Assembly: GCA_937927335.1 (NCBI GenBank)
Contig: CALBDU010000035.1
Span: 62,001 to 126,000, forward strand
Length of the DNA: 64,000 nt
Direction of reading: 5' to 3'
DNA from: an uncultured Clostridium sp.
GTDB taxonomy: Bacteria; Bacillota; Clostridia; Clostridiales; Clostridiaceae
Part shown: piece by piece, positions 30,054-38,440 of the stretch
Numbering within the stretch: position 1 is the stretch's first letter
How the letters are laid out: the number at the start of each line of letters is the position of its first letter
Notes under the pieces: model-generated
The model's input: only the letters and a program-made list of their open reading frames with translations
The model's database searches: none
Told to the model about the DNA's origin: nothing
Program-made: the position numbers and the translations under genes

Positions 30054-30728
30054 ATGGTCATAATGGATAATATAAAGTTTAACAGGGATGAATTTATAAA
30101 ATCAAATAGGAATTTTATATATAATGCCGCAAGCAGTGTATGTAAAAGAAGGCTGGAATGGGAAAATGACGATGAACTAAGTATAGCTTCAATTGCATTC
30201 AATAAGGCATGTGATACATACAGCCAATGCAAAGGAAATTTCTACAGCTTTGCAAAGATTATAATAAAAAATGCCCTGATAGACTATTTCCGAAGAGCTC
30301 CTAAAGAAACCCTGATTTATTTCCATGAGGATGAAAATTCAGAAGAGCAGCTGCACAATCAGCAATCAATAAGCAGCTATGAGCAGGAAATAGAAAATAA
30401 AAACCGTGCTGAGGAAATATTAAGCTTTACCAGGGAGCTTTCAGATTATAAGCTTAGTTTTGAGAACCTGGTAAATTCAGCTCCCAGCCATAAGGATACC
30501 AGGGATAATCTTATAGATATAGCATTTAAATGCTCCAGGGAAAAAAACATAACAGATTATATATACAGAAACAAGCTTCTCCCAATAAAGCAGATCTCTC
30601 TGCTGACAGGCTCCAAGCCAAAGCTTATTGAAAAGTGGAGAAAATATATACTGGTACTAATATTAATATTAGCAAACGAAAATTATATTTATTTAAGGTC
30701 CTATTTAGATATAAAGGCAGGTGAATAA
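30054..30728 (+). CDS. sigI: RNA polymerase sigma factor SigI
   Basis: A 224-residue sigma-70-family factor of the SigI type. Region 2 covers about residues 10-90 (SVCKRRLEWENDDELSIASI, then FYSFAKIIIKNALIDYFRR), and the C-terminal region about 140-205 carries the SigI-type DNA-binding part (ISLLTGSKPKLIEKWRKYIL). In Bacillus SigI serves heat and envelope stress; in cellulolytic clostridia SigI factors respond to extracellular polysaccharide through RsgI. Here it is followed by an RsgI gene. The ATG at 30054 has GAGGTG upstream. Confidence 0.9.
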   Translation: MVIMDNIKFNRDEFIKSNRNFIYNAASSVCKRRLEWENDDELSIASIAFNKACDTYSQCKGNFYSFAKIIIKNALIDYFRRAPKETLIYFHEDENSEEQLHNQQSISSYEQEIENKNRAEEILSFTRELSDYKLSFENLVNSAPSHKDTRDNLIDIAFKCSREKNITDYIYRNKLLPIKQISLLTGSKPKLIEKWRKYILVLILILANENYIYLRSYLDIKAGE

Positions 30729-30732
30729 ACTT

Positions 30733-31380
30733 ATGAAAAAAACAGGAATAGTTATGAAAGCTGATAATAAAAAGGCTTATATAATGACAAGCAACGGAGA
30801 ATTTTTCCACGTTAAGCTTCATGGCGGAGCTGCTGAAATTGGCTCTGAATATACCGGAGAGCTGGTAAAAAGGAATTTATACAGGTTTACCCTCAGACAC
30901 ACTGCAGCTGCTGCCGCACTGGCTTTCGCACTGCTGGCGGGGGGAGGAGCTTATGCATATAATGTTCCCGTTTCAACTATAACTGTATCGTCAAATCCTG
31001 AGGTACAATTAAAAACCAACATTTTCAACAGGGTTATAGATATATCCTCCCAGGATAAGGATATTGAAGAAAACCTTGATTTGAAAAATTCTACTGTGGA
31101 CAAAGCAGTGCTGGATGTTGTAAATGCATTATCCAGTAAAAAGGCCCAGGAGAAAAAAGCTGACCCTGTTTCCATAGAAATCAAAGGAAAGGAAATAGAT
31201 ACCTCAAATATAAAAAAGAATTTGGACAACAAGAGTGTAAACTATACTATAAAAAAACAAAACACAAGCAATACAAATAGTTCAGATAAAACTGAACAAA
31301 ATAACAGCAATAGCAATAATAATAAAAAGGAAAATAATTCTACAAAAAAAGATAAATTACCTAACAATAAAAAGAATTAA
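30733..31380 (+). CDS. rsgI: RsgI-type membrane-bound anti-sigma factor
   Basis: About 215 residues. The N-terminal cytoplasmic anti-sigma domain (GIVMKADNKKAYIMTSNGEF) is followed by a membrane helix at about 55-75 (AAAAALAFALLAGGGAYAY) and an extracellular domain starting VSTITVSSNPEVQLKTN, the conserved RsgI segment where processing is thought to occur. The last 50 residues are low-complexity Asn/Lys/Ser. No carbohydrate-binding module is present, unlike cellulosome RsgIs, so the signal is probably envelope stress. GTG 30721 overlapping sigI is an alternative start; ATG 30733 matches relatives better. Confidence 0.87.
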   Translation: MKKTGIVMKADNKKAYIMTSNGEFFHVKLHGGAAEIGSEYTGELVKRNLYRFTLRHTAAAAALAFALLAGGGAYAYNVPVSTITVSSNPEVQLKTNIFNRVIDISSQDKDIEENLDLKNSTVDKAVLDVVNALSSKKAQEKKADPVSIEIKGKEIDTSNIKKNLDNKSVNYTIKKQNTSNTNSSDKTEQNNSNSNNNKKENNSTKKDKLPNNKKN

Positions 31381-31445
31381 TTGCCATATTTGTGTTATAA
31401 TTAAAATAAATTTTACATTTTGATTTGAATCGGGGGAATATTATA

Positions 31446-32279
31446 ATGGATAACGCAAAAGGCGCTGAAGTTTTAAAGGCTTTCGAAATACTGACACCAT
31501 ATCTGCAGGATTTTTTCAGTGAGGATATATTTATCACAATATCGGATACAGAAAAATACATAATGGTTTATGGCACAGAAAAATTCGGTGTCCAGGTGAA
31601 TATAGGTGATAAAGTCAACTCTCAGGGTGCAGATTGTGTTGCCATGGCATCAAAAAAAATTGTTAAAAAAAAGATTCCAAAGGAAGTGCTGGGAAGGGAA
31701 ATAGAATCTATCTCCATTCCTGTGCTGGATGAAAGAAATAACTCAATTGGGTGCATCGCCGTAGTAAAAAGCCTGGAAAGACAGCAGGAAATATCCAATC
31801 TTTCAGAATCTCTTTCCAAGGCACTGTCTCAGATCTCAGAAAGCACCAATGAAGTGGCACATTCTTCTGAAAGTGTGGCGGAATCCAATTCAAAAATATT
31901 AAAAAATGTGGAAGTAACAAATCAGCAGGCAAAAAATACTGACGAAATCATCGGCTTTGTAAAAAACATCGCCTCCCAGACAAACCTTCTTGGACTTAAC
32001 GCATCTATTGAAGCAGCCAGGGCAGGTGAATATGGCAAGGGCTTTAATGTAGTAGCAAATGAAATCAGGAAGCTGTCAGCCTCCAGTGCTGAATCACTTA
32101 AAAAAATCGAGGATGTTCTAAAAAATATACGAAATTCAATCTCAGAAATATCCTCCAATATTAATGATGTAAACAATACCTTCCATCAGCAGTCAGGTGA
32201 ATTTCAGCATATTAACGCTTTAATTGAGGAATTGACCTCTGATGCTCACGTTCTGGAAAATATAGCAAAAAATTATTAG
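31446..32279 (+). CDS. Soluble methyl-accepting chemotaxis-like protein
   Basis: A 277-residue protein without membrane segments. Residues 1-105 form a small sensor-like domain ending VPVLDERNN-type sequence and IGCIAVVKSL, and residues 110-277 are an MCP signalling coiled coil with the hairpin tip ASQTNLLGLNASIEAARAGE and VVANEIRKLS. The signalling domain is shortened, so it may act as a cytoplasmic scaffold for CheA or a non-chemotaxis kinase. A paralogue lies at 44571-45407. The ATG at 31446 has a GGGGGAA site; the frame before it is not translated convincingly. Confidence 0.85.
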   Translation: MDNAKGAEVLKAFEILTPYLQDFFSEDIFITISDTEKYIMVYGTEKFGVQVNIGDKVNSQGADCVAMASKKIVKKKIPKEVLGREIESISIPVLDERNNSIGCIAVVKSLERQQEISNLSESLSKALSQISESTNEVAHSSESVAESNSKILKNVEVTNQQAKNTDEIIGFVKNIASQTNLLGLNASIEAARAGEYGKGFNVVANEIRKLSASSAESLKKIEDVLKNIRNSISEISSNINDVNNTFHQQSGEFQHINALIEELTSDAHVLENIAKNY

Positions 32280-32307
32280 GGCGCACTTTTATGTGCACCC
32301 TATTTTT
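32278..32307. terminator. Bidirectional terminator between MCP-like and HAD genes
   Basis: AGGGCGCAC (32278-32286) pairs with GTGCACCCT (32293-32301) with one mismatch, followed by TTTTTT on the plus strand. Confidence 0.8.
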
Positions 32308-32947
32308 TATTTATATTATCAATTAAGCCTTCCAGCTCAGTTAGGCTGTCTATAATGAAATCCGGCTCATAGCTCATCATTTCCTCCATGGGCAGTGCAG
32401 TATAGCTTACAAGACAGGTATAACAGCCTGCATCCTTGCCGCACAAAATATCATTATGGCTGTCCCCCACCATAATAGTTTCGCAAGGCTCCACCCCCAG
32501 AAGCTCACAGGCTTTTAAAGCCGGTTCTCCGGAAGGTTTATGCTTTTGTGTATCTTCAGGAGTTACTATAGCGTCCATGAAACCATACACCTTAACCAGC
32601 TTCAATCCTCTTTCTGTCATCTTCTTCCTTTTTGAAGTAACCAGGGCTGTCTTTATTCCCTTTTCCTTCAGTTTGCTTATGCCTTCATAAACTCCCTGAT
32701 ATTCCTCAGCAAGCTCATCATGCTTAGCTTCATTGTATTTTCTGAAAATGCTCAGCATCTCATCCACATTTTCCTCATCATACCGAAGCATTGCTCCCCT
32801 AAGAGGCTCACCAAAGGTCATCACTACCTCTTCTCTGGAAATTTCTTTATTTAAATGCTCCCTCATAGCATGCTGAAAGCTTTCAATGATTAATTCATTT
32901 GTATTTATCAATGTGCCGTCCAAATCAAACAATACAGCTTTTATCAA
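32300..32947 (-). CDS. HAD-family hydrolase (PpaX/phosphoglycolate phosphatase-like)
   Basis: A 215-residue HAD phosphatase. Motif I is DLDGTLINT at residue 8, motif II is the TSKRKK segment (VTSKRKKMTERGL), and motif III/IV is VGDSHNDILCGKDAG. A helical cap is present between motifs I and II, as in PpaX and Gph. PpaX hydrolyses pyrophosphate from HPr-serine dephosphorylation, but related enzymes act on phosphoglycolate and nucleotides, so the substrate is open. The start is TTG with GGAGG 8 nt upstream. Confidence 0.87.
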   Translation of the reverse strand: MIKAVLFDLDGTLINTNELIIESFQHAMREHLNKEISREEVVMTFGEPLRGAMLRYDEENVDEMLSIFRKYNEAKHDELAEEYQGVYEGISKLKEKGIKTALVTSKRKKMTERGLKLVKVYGFMDAIVTPEDTQKHKPSGEPALKACELLGVEPCETIMVGDSHNDILCGKDAGCYTCLVSYTALPMEEMMSYEPDFIIDSLTELEGLIDNINKK

Positions 32948-33051
32948 AATCTTGTCCTCCGTTCCTTTTAGTTCTATTACAGTTTATAATATATATTTAT
33001 TTTTTTCAATAATGTATAATATATAGTAATATGAATTTGGGAGGGCTTAAA

Positions 33052-34038
33052 TTGAAGGAGGACGTATTATCTATTCTTAAGGCAAATGCCGGGGAATATG
33101 TATCGGGACAGTTTTTGAGCAGCCAGCTTAAGGTAAGCAGGACTGCCATATGGAAATATATAAATTCATTGAAGGAAAACGGATATATTATTGAATCCTC
33201 CTCAAGAAAGGGCTATAGAATTATATCTTCACCGGATCTAATTTCCATGGATGAAATAAAGCCTTTTCTAAAAACAAAATTTATTGGGCGGAATATAATT
33301 CATTTTGATTCAATAGAATCCACCAATAAAAAGGCTAAAGGCCTTGCAGCTGAAGGCTTTGAGGACGGGTCAACAGTAACCGCAGAGGAGCAGACCTCAG
33401 GACGGGGAAGGCTTGGAAGACACTGGGTGTCGCCAAAGCATAAGGGCATCTGGATGTCAATAATCCTGAAGCCTGAGCTGGAACCTGTTAACGTGCCTAA
33501 AATCACCCACATAAGTGCTGCAGCAGTAATCACCGCTTTGAAAAAATTCAATATAGATGCTGCTGTTAAATGGCCAAATGACATAATTGTAAATGGCAAA
33601 AAGATATGCGGCATTTTAACTGAAATGAGTGGTGAGATAAACAGAACTGACTATGTGATAGTGGGGATAGGAATTAACGCAAACCTGGAAGTAATGGACA
33701 TACCTCAGGATATTTTAAACAAAGCCAGCTCCCTGCTTATAGAAACCTCCCAGGTCATAGACAGAAAAAGGCTGGCTGCAGAGGTTCTAAACAGCTTTGA
33801 GCACCTTTATGAAGATTTTCTGGCAACTGGTAATCTGGGAGTTGCCATTAAAATTTGCCGGGAACACTCTGTTCTCTTAGGCAGAGAAGTGCGAATCATA
33901 AGCAGACAGCAGGAACAAACTGCCAAAGCCATTGATATCAGTGAAGACGGAGGACTTACGGTACAGTACCCTGACGGCAGCATAAAGACCATAATATCAG
34001 GAGAAATTTCAGTGAGAGGCTTAAATGGTTATATTTAA
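33052..34038 (+). CDS. birA: BirA, biotin--protein ligase and biotin operon repressor
   Basis: A 328-residue bifunctional BirA. The N-terminal winged helix (SQLKVSRTAIWKYINSLKENGY) allows DNA binding; the ligase domain shows SIESTNKKAK, the biotinyl-AMP loop GRGRLGRHW and KWPNDIIVNGKKICGIL. It attaches biotin to carboxylase subunits and, with biotinyl-AMP, binds an operator seen upstream of bioY. The TTG at 33052 is the start, since GGGAGGG precedes it by 6 nt; the ATG at 33031 lies upstream of that site. It is convergent with bioY. Confidence 0.95.
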   Translation: MKEDVLSILKANAGEYVSGQFLSSQLKVSRTAIWKYINSLKENGYIIESSSRKGYRIISSPDLISMDEIKPFLKTKFIGRNIIHFDSIESTNKKAKGLAAEGFEDGSTVTAEEQTSGRGRLGRHWVSPKHKGIWMSIILKPELEPVNVPKITHISAAAVITALKKFNIDAAVKWPNDIIVNGKKICGILTEMSGEINRTDYVIVGIGINANLEVMDIPQDILNKASSLLIETSQVIDRKRLAAEVLNSFEHLYEDFLATGNLGVAIKICREHSVLLGREVRIISRQQEQTAKAIDISEDGGLTVQYPDGSIKTIISGEISVRGLNGYI

Positions 34039-34062
34039 AAAGGTGCCCCAACGAGGCACCTT
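34035..34062. terminator. Terminator shared by birA and bioY
   Basis: AAGGTGCC (34040-34047) pairs with GGCACCTT (34055-34062); on the minus strand TTTTTAAA follows. It lies between the two convergent stop codons. Confidence 0.85.
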
Positions 34063-34606
34063 ACATCTTTTTCAGAACCGGAATCACTTTTGCACCTATT
34101 ACAGCTGTTAAGAAGCACTTAAGCAAATCTCCAGGGAGAAAAATCAGTGCACCAATCTGCAGTACTTTACTCGGGCTTATATTTGAACCTGATACATACT
34201 TTAAAACCACATACAGGTAAGGCACTCCCACGGCGTATATAACAGCAGTGCCGGCAATACAAGCCGCCATAAGCTTTATCACTCCGGGCTTCTTGTACTT
34301 TGATACAATATATCCTATTGTATAGGCACCTATAATGAAGCCTATAAGATACCCAAAGGACGGCTTGAATATATATCCAAGACCTCCACCCTCAGTAAAT
34401 ACAGGTATACCTATGAGTCCCAGGGCCACATATACAATCTGGGACAGGGCTCCCAGCCTTGGTCCTAAAAGTATTGCCGCCAGAGCTGTAAATACGAACT
34501 GCAGCGTTACAGGCACTGTGCCTATAGGTATTTTGATGAAGGCACCTGCTGCTGTCAATGCTGTAAACAGTGAAACTAAAATCATATTTTTTGTTTTAAT
34601 ATTCAT
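34061..34606 (-). CDS. bioY: BioY, biotin transporter substrate-binding component
   Basis: A 181-residue membrane protein of the BioY family, the S-component of ECF-type biotin uptake. Six hydrophobic helices are visible, with the family segments IPIGTVPVTLQ, LGPRLGALSQIVYVALGLIGIPVF and FKPSFGYLIGFI. The generic ECF ATPases and T-component are not here. A BirA operator overlaps its promoter, so it is repressed when biotin is plentiful. The start is an ATG with AAGGAG upstream. Confidence 0.95.
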   Translation of the reverse strand: MNIKTKNMILVSLFTALTAAGAFIKIPIGTVPVTLQFVFTALAAILLGPRLGALSQIVYVALGLIGIPVFTEGGGLGYIFKPSFGYLIGFIIGAYTIGYIVSKYKKPGVIKLMAACIAGTAVIYAVGVPYLYVVLKYVSGSNISPSKVLQIGALIFLPGDLLKCFLTAVIGAKVIPVLKKM

Positions 34607-34620
34607 AGCTGTACTCCTTA

Positions 34621-34651
34621 TTGTTAACCGTAAAAATTATTATGTTAACAA
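34621..34651 (-). promoter_or_regulatory. BirA operator of bioY
   Basis: TTGTTAAC (34621-34628), 15 nt, GTTAACAA (34644-34651): a perfect dyad matching the Bacillota BirA site. It starts at the -10 box and reaches 15 nt from the start codon. Confidence 0.92.
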
Positions 34652-34678
34652 TATACAATGTACAAGCAGATTTGTCAA
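34650..34678 (-). promoter_or_regulatory. Sigma-A promoter of bioY
   Basis: Minus strand TTGACA (34678-34673), 17-nt spacer, TATATT (34655-34650). The -10 box abuts the BirA operator. Confidence 0.85.
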
Positions 34679-34843
34679 CCAATATTATAATATGGTTTAC
34701 AATGAGAAAGTTATTGGTTATTAAAGGCGTTATGCTATAATTTATATTGATATATAGATCTTAAAAGGATGGATTATTTATGTATAATAAAATTGTTAGA
34801 TCTTCCTGGTATAAAGCCTCTAAAAAGGCATGGGAGGTTTATA

Positions 34844-35662
34844 ATGGATTATAAGGATTTCAAGTGTTCATGCGGGCAATGCTTTGGTTTTTGCTGTACA
34901 GCACTTTATTTTTCAAAAACCGAAGGCTTCCCTATAGACAAACCTTCCGGGGCGCCATGTCCAAACCTTCAAAAGGATTTTTTGTGCAGTGTCCACCAGA
35001 ATTTGAACAAACTTGGTTTGAAGGGCTGTATTGCCTATGATTGTTTTGGAGTAGGTCAAAAAACTGCCCAGATAACCTATAAGGGTATCAACTGGAGACA
35101 GCACCCGGAAAAAGCAGAGGAAATGTATAAGGCATTTCTTTTGATTCATCAGCTTCATGAGATGCTCTGGTATTTGATGGAGGCAAAATACTTAAGACCT
35201 GACATGGAAGGCCTTATCGAGGGAATAATTAAGGAAACGGATGCCATTACCAGGCTTGACCCTGAGGCTCTATTAAAAACTGATATGATATCTCAAAGAC
35301 TTAAGGTTAATGAGGTACTTAAAGCCACCAGTGAAAGTGAAAGAAAAAAATTCCGTTCCAATAAAAAGGCCCCTTTGAAATTCAAAAAAATATTTGGCGG
35401 TATACCTGACCTGATGGGCAGGGATTTACGAAAATACGACCTTAAAGGTGAAAATTTCAGCGGCGCCTGTCTTATTGCAGCAGACCTGAGAGATATGGAT
35501 TTAAGCGGCACTGATCTTATAGGAGCGGATTTAAGGGATGCAGACCTTAGCGGGGCGGACCTTAGGCACAGTATCTTTTTATCTCAGATACAGATTAATT
35601 CCGCTAAAGGCAGCAAGGACACAAAGCTTCCTCATTGGTTAGAAAAACCTGTTAATTGGTAA
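34844..35662 (+). CDS. Cysteine-rich, pentapeptide-repeat protein
   Basis: A 272-residue protein. The N-terminal 65 residues hold nine cysteines in a pattern CSCGQCFGFCC, CPNL, CSVH, GCIAYDC, probably a metal or iron-sulfur site. A helical middle follows, and residues 195-255 contain about ten pentapeptide repeats of A(D/N)LXX type (DLRDMDLSGTDLIGADLRDA), which form a right-handed beta helix. I do not know a function for this combination. The ATG at 34844 has GGGAGG 6 nt upstream; the longer frame from 34769 has none. Confidence 0.8.
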   Translation: MDYKDFKCSCGQCFGFCCTALYFSKTEGFPIDKPSGAPCPNLQKDFLCSVHQNLNKLGLKGCIAYDCFGVGQKTAQITYKGINWRQHPEKAEEMYKAFLLIHQLHEMLWYLMEAKYLRPDMEGLIEGIIKETDAITRLDPEALLKTDMISQRLKVNEVLKATSESERKKFRSNKKAPLKFKKIFGGIPDLMGRDLRKYDLKGENFSGACLIAADLRDMDLSGTDLIGADLRDADLSGADLRHSIFLSQIQINSAKGSKDTKLPHWLEKPVNW

Positions 35663-35676
35663 AAGGCGGTGGTATT

Positions 35677-36630
35677 ATGAATTTAATTGATTTTCATTGT
35701 GATTCAATATATAAGATAAGAAAAGATGAAAAGCTTAACCTTAGAAGCAATAATATAAGTGTGGATTTTGAAAAGATGAAGAAGGCTGGCTCCATAGCAC
35801 AGTTTTTCGCTCTCTTTGTTTGTCTTGAAGAAACTAAGACACCACTTAAGGAAGCTCTTTCAATGTATAATATTTTTAAGGGTGAGATGGATAAAAATTC
35901 AGATTTAGTTAAGTTTGCAACATCTTATAAGGAGCTTGATGCAAATAATGACCATGGCTATATGTCCTGCTTTTTAACCTTGGAAGAGGGAGCAGTTATT
36001 GAAGGGAGCCTTGATAATTTAAAGCAGCTTTATAAGCTTGGGGCCAGGCTGATGACACTGACCTGGAATTTTCCAAATGAAATTGGCTATCCAAATTTTG
36101 AAATGAAGCATTATGATAAAGGCCTTACTCCCTTTGGCAGGGATGTAGTTGAGCAGATGAATGAATTATCCATGATAATAGACGTTTCCCATCTTTCAGA
36201 TCAGGGCTTTTATGATGTGGCTAATATATCCAGTAAGCCTTTTATAGCATCACATTCCAATGCCAGGTCGGTAACAAACCATCCCCGCAACCTCACTGAT
36301 GACATGATCAGGAAGCTGGCGGAAAAAGGCGGAGTTATGGGTCTTAACTTTGAAAGGACCTTTTTAGGCGAATCCCCCTATGGCAAAATATCTGAAATGG
36401 TAAAGCATATTAAGCATATAGTAAATGCAGGGGGCATTGAGGTTATAGCTATTGGTTCCGATTTTGACGGCATTGAAGCAGTTCCGGAAATAAAGGACAT
36501 AAGTGAAATGGACAAACTATATTATGCCTTAAAAAACCATGGGTTTAAAGAAGGCCAGATAGAAAAAATATTTTACAAAAATGCCCTGAGATTTTTAAAG
36601 GATAGTCTCCCGGGAGGATATGATGAATAA
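35677..36630 (+). CDS. Membrane dipeptidase-family zinc peptidase (M19)
   Basis: A 317-residue renal dipeptidase-type hydrolase. Zinc ligands are in FHCDSIYKI (the usual HxD is written HCD) and in the later LEEGAVI, VSHLSDQGF and ASHSNAR segments; the family ending IGSDFDGIE is present. It hydrolyses dipeptides, including some with D-residues. GGTGG lies before the ATG at 35677. It overlaps the sortase gene by 8-11 nt and is followed by an isoaspartyl dipeptidase, so this cluster may concern peptide salvage or wall peptide turnover. Confidence 0.92.
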   Translation: MNLIDFHCDSIYKIRKDEKLNLRSNNISVDFEKMKKAGSIAQFFALFVCLEETKTPLKEALSMYNIFKGEMDKNSDLVKFATSYKELDANNDHGYMSCFLTLEEGAVIEGSLDNLKQLYKLGARLMTLTWNFPNEIGYPNFEMKHYDKGLTPFGRDVVEQMNELSMIIDVSHLSDQGFYDVANISSKPFIASHSNARSVTNHPRNLTDDMIRKLAEKGGVMGLNFERTFLGESPYGKISEMVKHIKHIVNAGGIEVIAIGSDFDGIEAVPEIKDISEMDKLYYALKNHGFKEGQIEKIFYKNALRFLKDSLPGGYDE

Positions 36631-37225
36631 AAAGAAACTGGTTGGAAACATTTTAATTATTGCAGGAGTGGTAATAATAGCTGTGGCGGTATCCATGAGG
36701 ATAAAGGCATATTATGTGCAGAAGGCCATGGTTGATACCTTTCAGAATACCATAGAGAATGTGGATAAAACTGGTGAAGCATCCTCAGCTCCTTCCACCA
36801 GCAATCCTAAAGAAGCAGAAGAAACCAGCATTGGCGGAAATGTAACGGCCATAGTAGCTATTCCAAAAATTGATCTTAAGGTGGCCATGAGCGAAGGGGT
36901 GGATATGGAAACATTGAAATATGCTGTTGGCCATTTTAAAGGCACGGCAGACCCAGGCCAAACGGGAAATTGCTGTATTGCCGGCCACAGGAGCTATACC
37001 TACAGCCAATACTTCAACAGGCTGGATGAGGTTAAAACTGGTGACGAAATAACTATTCAGACAAAAAACGGCACCTATACCTATGTGGTTTACAGCACAA
37101 TGGTAGTGGAGCCCTCTCAGCTTGAGGTGCTGGACCCCACAAAGGATCCTGAGCTTACCTTAATAACCTGTACTCCAGTTAGGGTGGCAACTCACAGGCT
37201 TATAGTAAAGGCAAAGCTTAAATAG
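36620..37225 (+). CDS. Class D sortase
   Basis: A 201-residue sortase with an N-terminal membrane anchor (residues about 9-27) and the catalytic set His (GHRSYTYSQYFNRLD), Cys (LTLITCTP) and Arg (VATHRLIV). Such enzymes attach LPXTG-type proteins to the wall; class D sortases are common in spore formers. No LPXTG substrate gene is seen in the window. The start is either ATG 36620 or the next ATG at 36623, both behind GGGAGG. Confidence 0.9.
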   Translation: MMNKKKLVGNILIIAGVVIIAVAVSMRIKAYYVQKAMVDTFQNTIENVDKTGEASSAPSTSNPKEAEETSIGGNVTAIVAIPKIDLKVAMSEGVDMETLKYAVGHFKGTADPGQTGNCCIAGHRSYTYSQYFNRLDEVKTGDEITIQTKNGTYTYVVYSTMVVEPSQLEVLDPTKDPELTLITCTPVRVATHRLIVKAKLK

Positions 37226-37270
37226 AATATTAACTGCCAGGCAGCATATACTAAACCTTGAGGTGATGTT

Positions 37271-38440
37271 ATGCTGCTTTTTAAAAATATTTCAGTCTAT
37301 TCTCCAAAATTTATTGGGATTAAGGATGTTCTAACTTGCTATGATAAAATTGCATACATATCAGACCATATCAATATACCCCAGGGAAGCCTCCCTGAGG
37401 TGGAGGTAATTGACGGAAGCGGATTAAGTCTTGCTCCAGGTCTTATTGATCTTCATCTTCACATAGCCGGCGGCGGCGGTGAAGGGGGCTTCAACACAAG
37501 AACGCCGGAGGTTATGCTCACCAGTATAACCATGGCCGGAGTAACAACCTGCATAGGCCTTTTAGGCACTGATGGTACTACCAGAAGCATGGGCAGCTTA
37601 ATTGCCAAGTCCAGAGCATTGGAGCTGGAAGGCATATCTACCTATACCTGGACCGGCTGCTATGAGGTGCCTACCCGAACAGTCACAGATAGTCCCAGGC
37701 AGGATATAATTCTTGTGGATAAAATAATTGGTATAGGGGAAATTGCTGTATCCGACCATCGCAGCAGCCATCCCTCAGCCAGGGATCTGGTTTACCTGGC
37801 CAGTGAAGCAAGAATTGGCGGCATGCTTTCAGGAAAGGCCGGAGTTCTGCATATCCATATCGGTGATGAAAAGGAAGGTCTGGAGCCTGTTGCTGACTTG
37901 AACAGGAACTTTCATATCCCGTTTGAAAGCCTTCTGCCAACGCACATAAACAGAAATAAGCAGCTATTTAGACAGGCTGTTGAATATGGAAAGCTTGGGG
38001 GGCTGTTGGACATAACTACCGGAATAACCCCTGAAAGCCCTGACGGGGTGGAAGTAGACCCGGCCATGGCATACAAGCTACTTTTAGATAATAAAATATC
38101 CCCCTGCAACATTACAATGAGCTCCGATGCAGGAGGAAGTATGCCTATTTTCGATAGCGACGGTAAGCTTGTTAAACTAACCGTGGGGTCACCGGAAACC
38201 AACCTGAAAACAATAGTTAAGTGTTTAAACTCCGGTATGGATATGGAAACAGCTCTTCTGCCCATGACAATGAACCCGGCTAAAATTCTTAAGCTCAGAG
38301 GCAAGGGAGAAATTAAGGAAGGCTATGATGCTGATTTTATTGTTATGGATCAGAATTACAACTTAAAGTATGTAGCCGCAAAAGGAAAAATCATGGTTAA
38401 AGACCAAAAACCCAAGGTGTTTGGGACCTTTACGGGTTAA
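37271..38440 (+). CDS. iadA: Isoaspartyl dipeptidase
   Basis: A 389-residue amidohydrolase. The metal motif HLHIAGGGGEGG is at about residue 60, and GEIAVSDHRSS, HIHIGD, THINRN and the catalytic aspartate in MSSDAGGSMP follow. Isoaspartyl dipeptidase removes beta-aspartyl residues from dipeptides derived from damaged protein. Length and motifs match the family. AGGTGATG precedes the ATG. It ends 3 nt past the end of the convergent proC frame. Confidence 0.93.
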   Translation: MLLFKNISVYSPKFIGIKDVLTCYDKIAYISDHINIPQGSLPEVEVIDGSGLSLAPGLIDLHLHIAGGGGEGGFNTRTPEVMLTSITMAGVTTCIGLLGTDGTTRSMGSLIAKSRALELEGISTYTWTGCYEVPTRTVTDSPRQDIILVDKIIGIGEIAVSDHRSSHPSARDLVYLASEARIGGMLSGKAGVLHIHIGDEKEGLEPVADLNRNFHIPFESLLPTHINRNKQLFRQAVEYGKLGGLLDITTGITPESPDGVEVDPAMAYKLLLDNKISPCNITMSSDAGGSMPIFDSDGKLVKLTVGSPETNLKTIVKCLNSGMDMETALLPMTMNPAKILKLRGKGEIKEGYDADFIVMDQNYNLKYVAAKGKIMVKDQKPKVFGTFTG

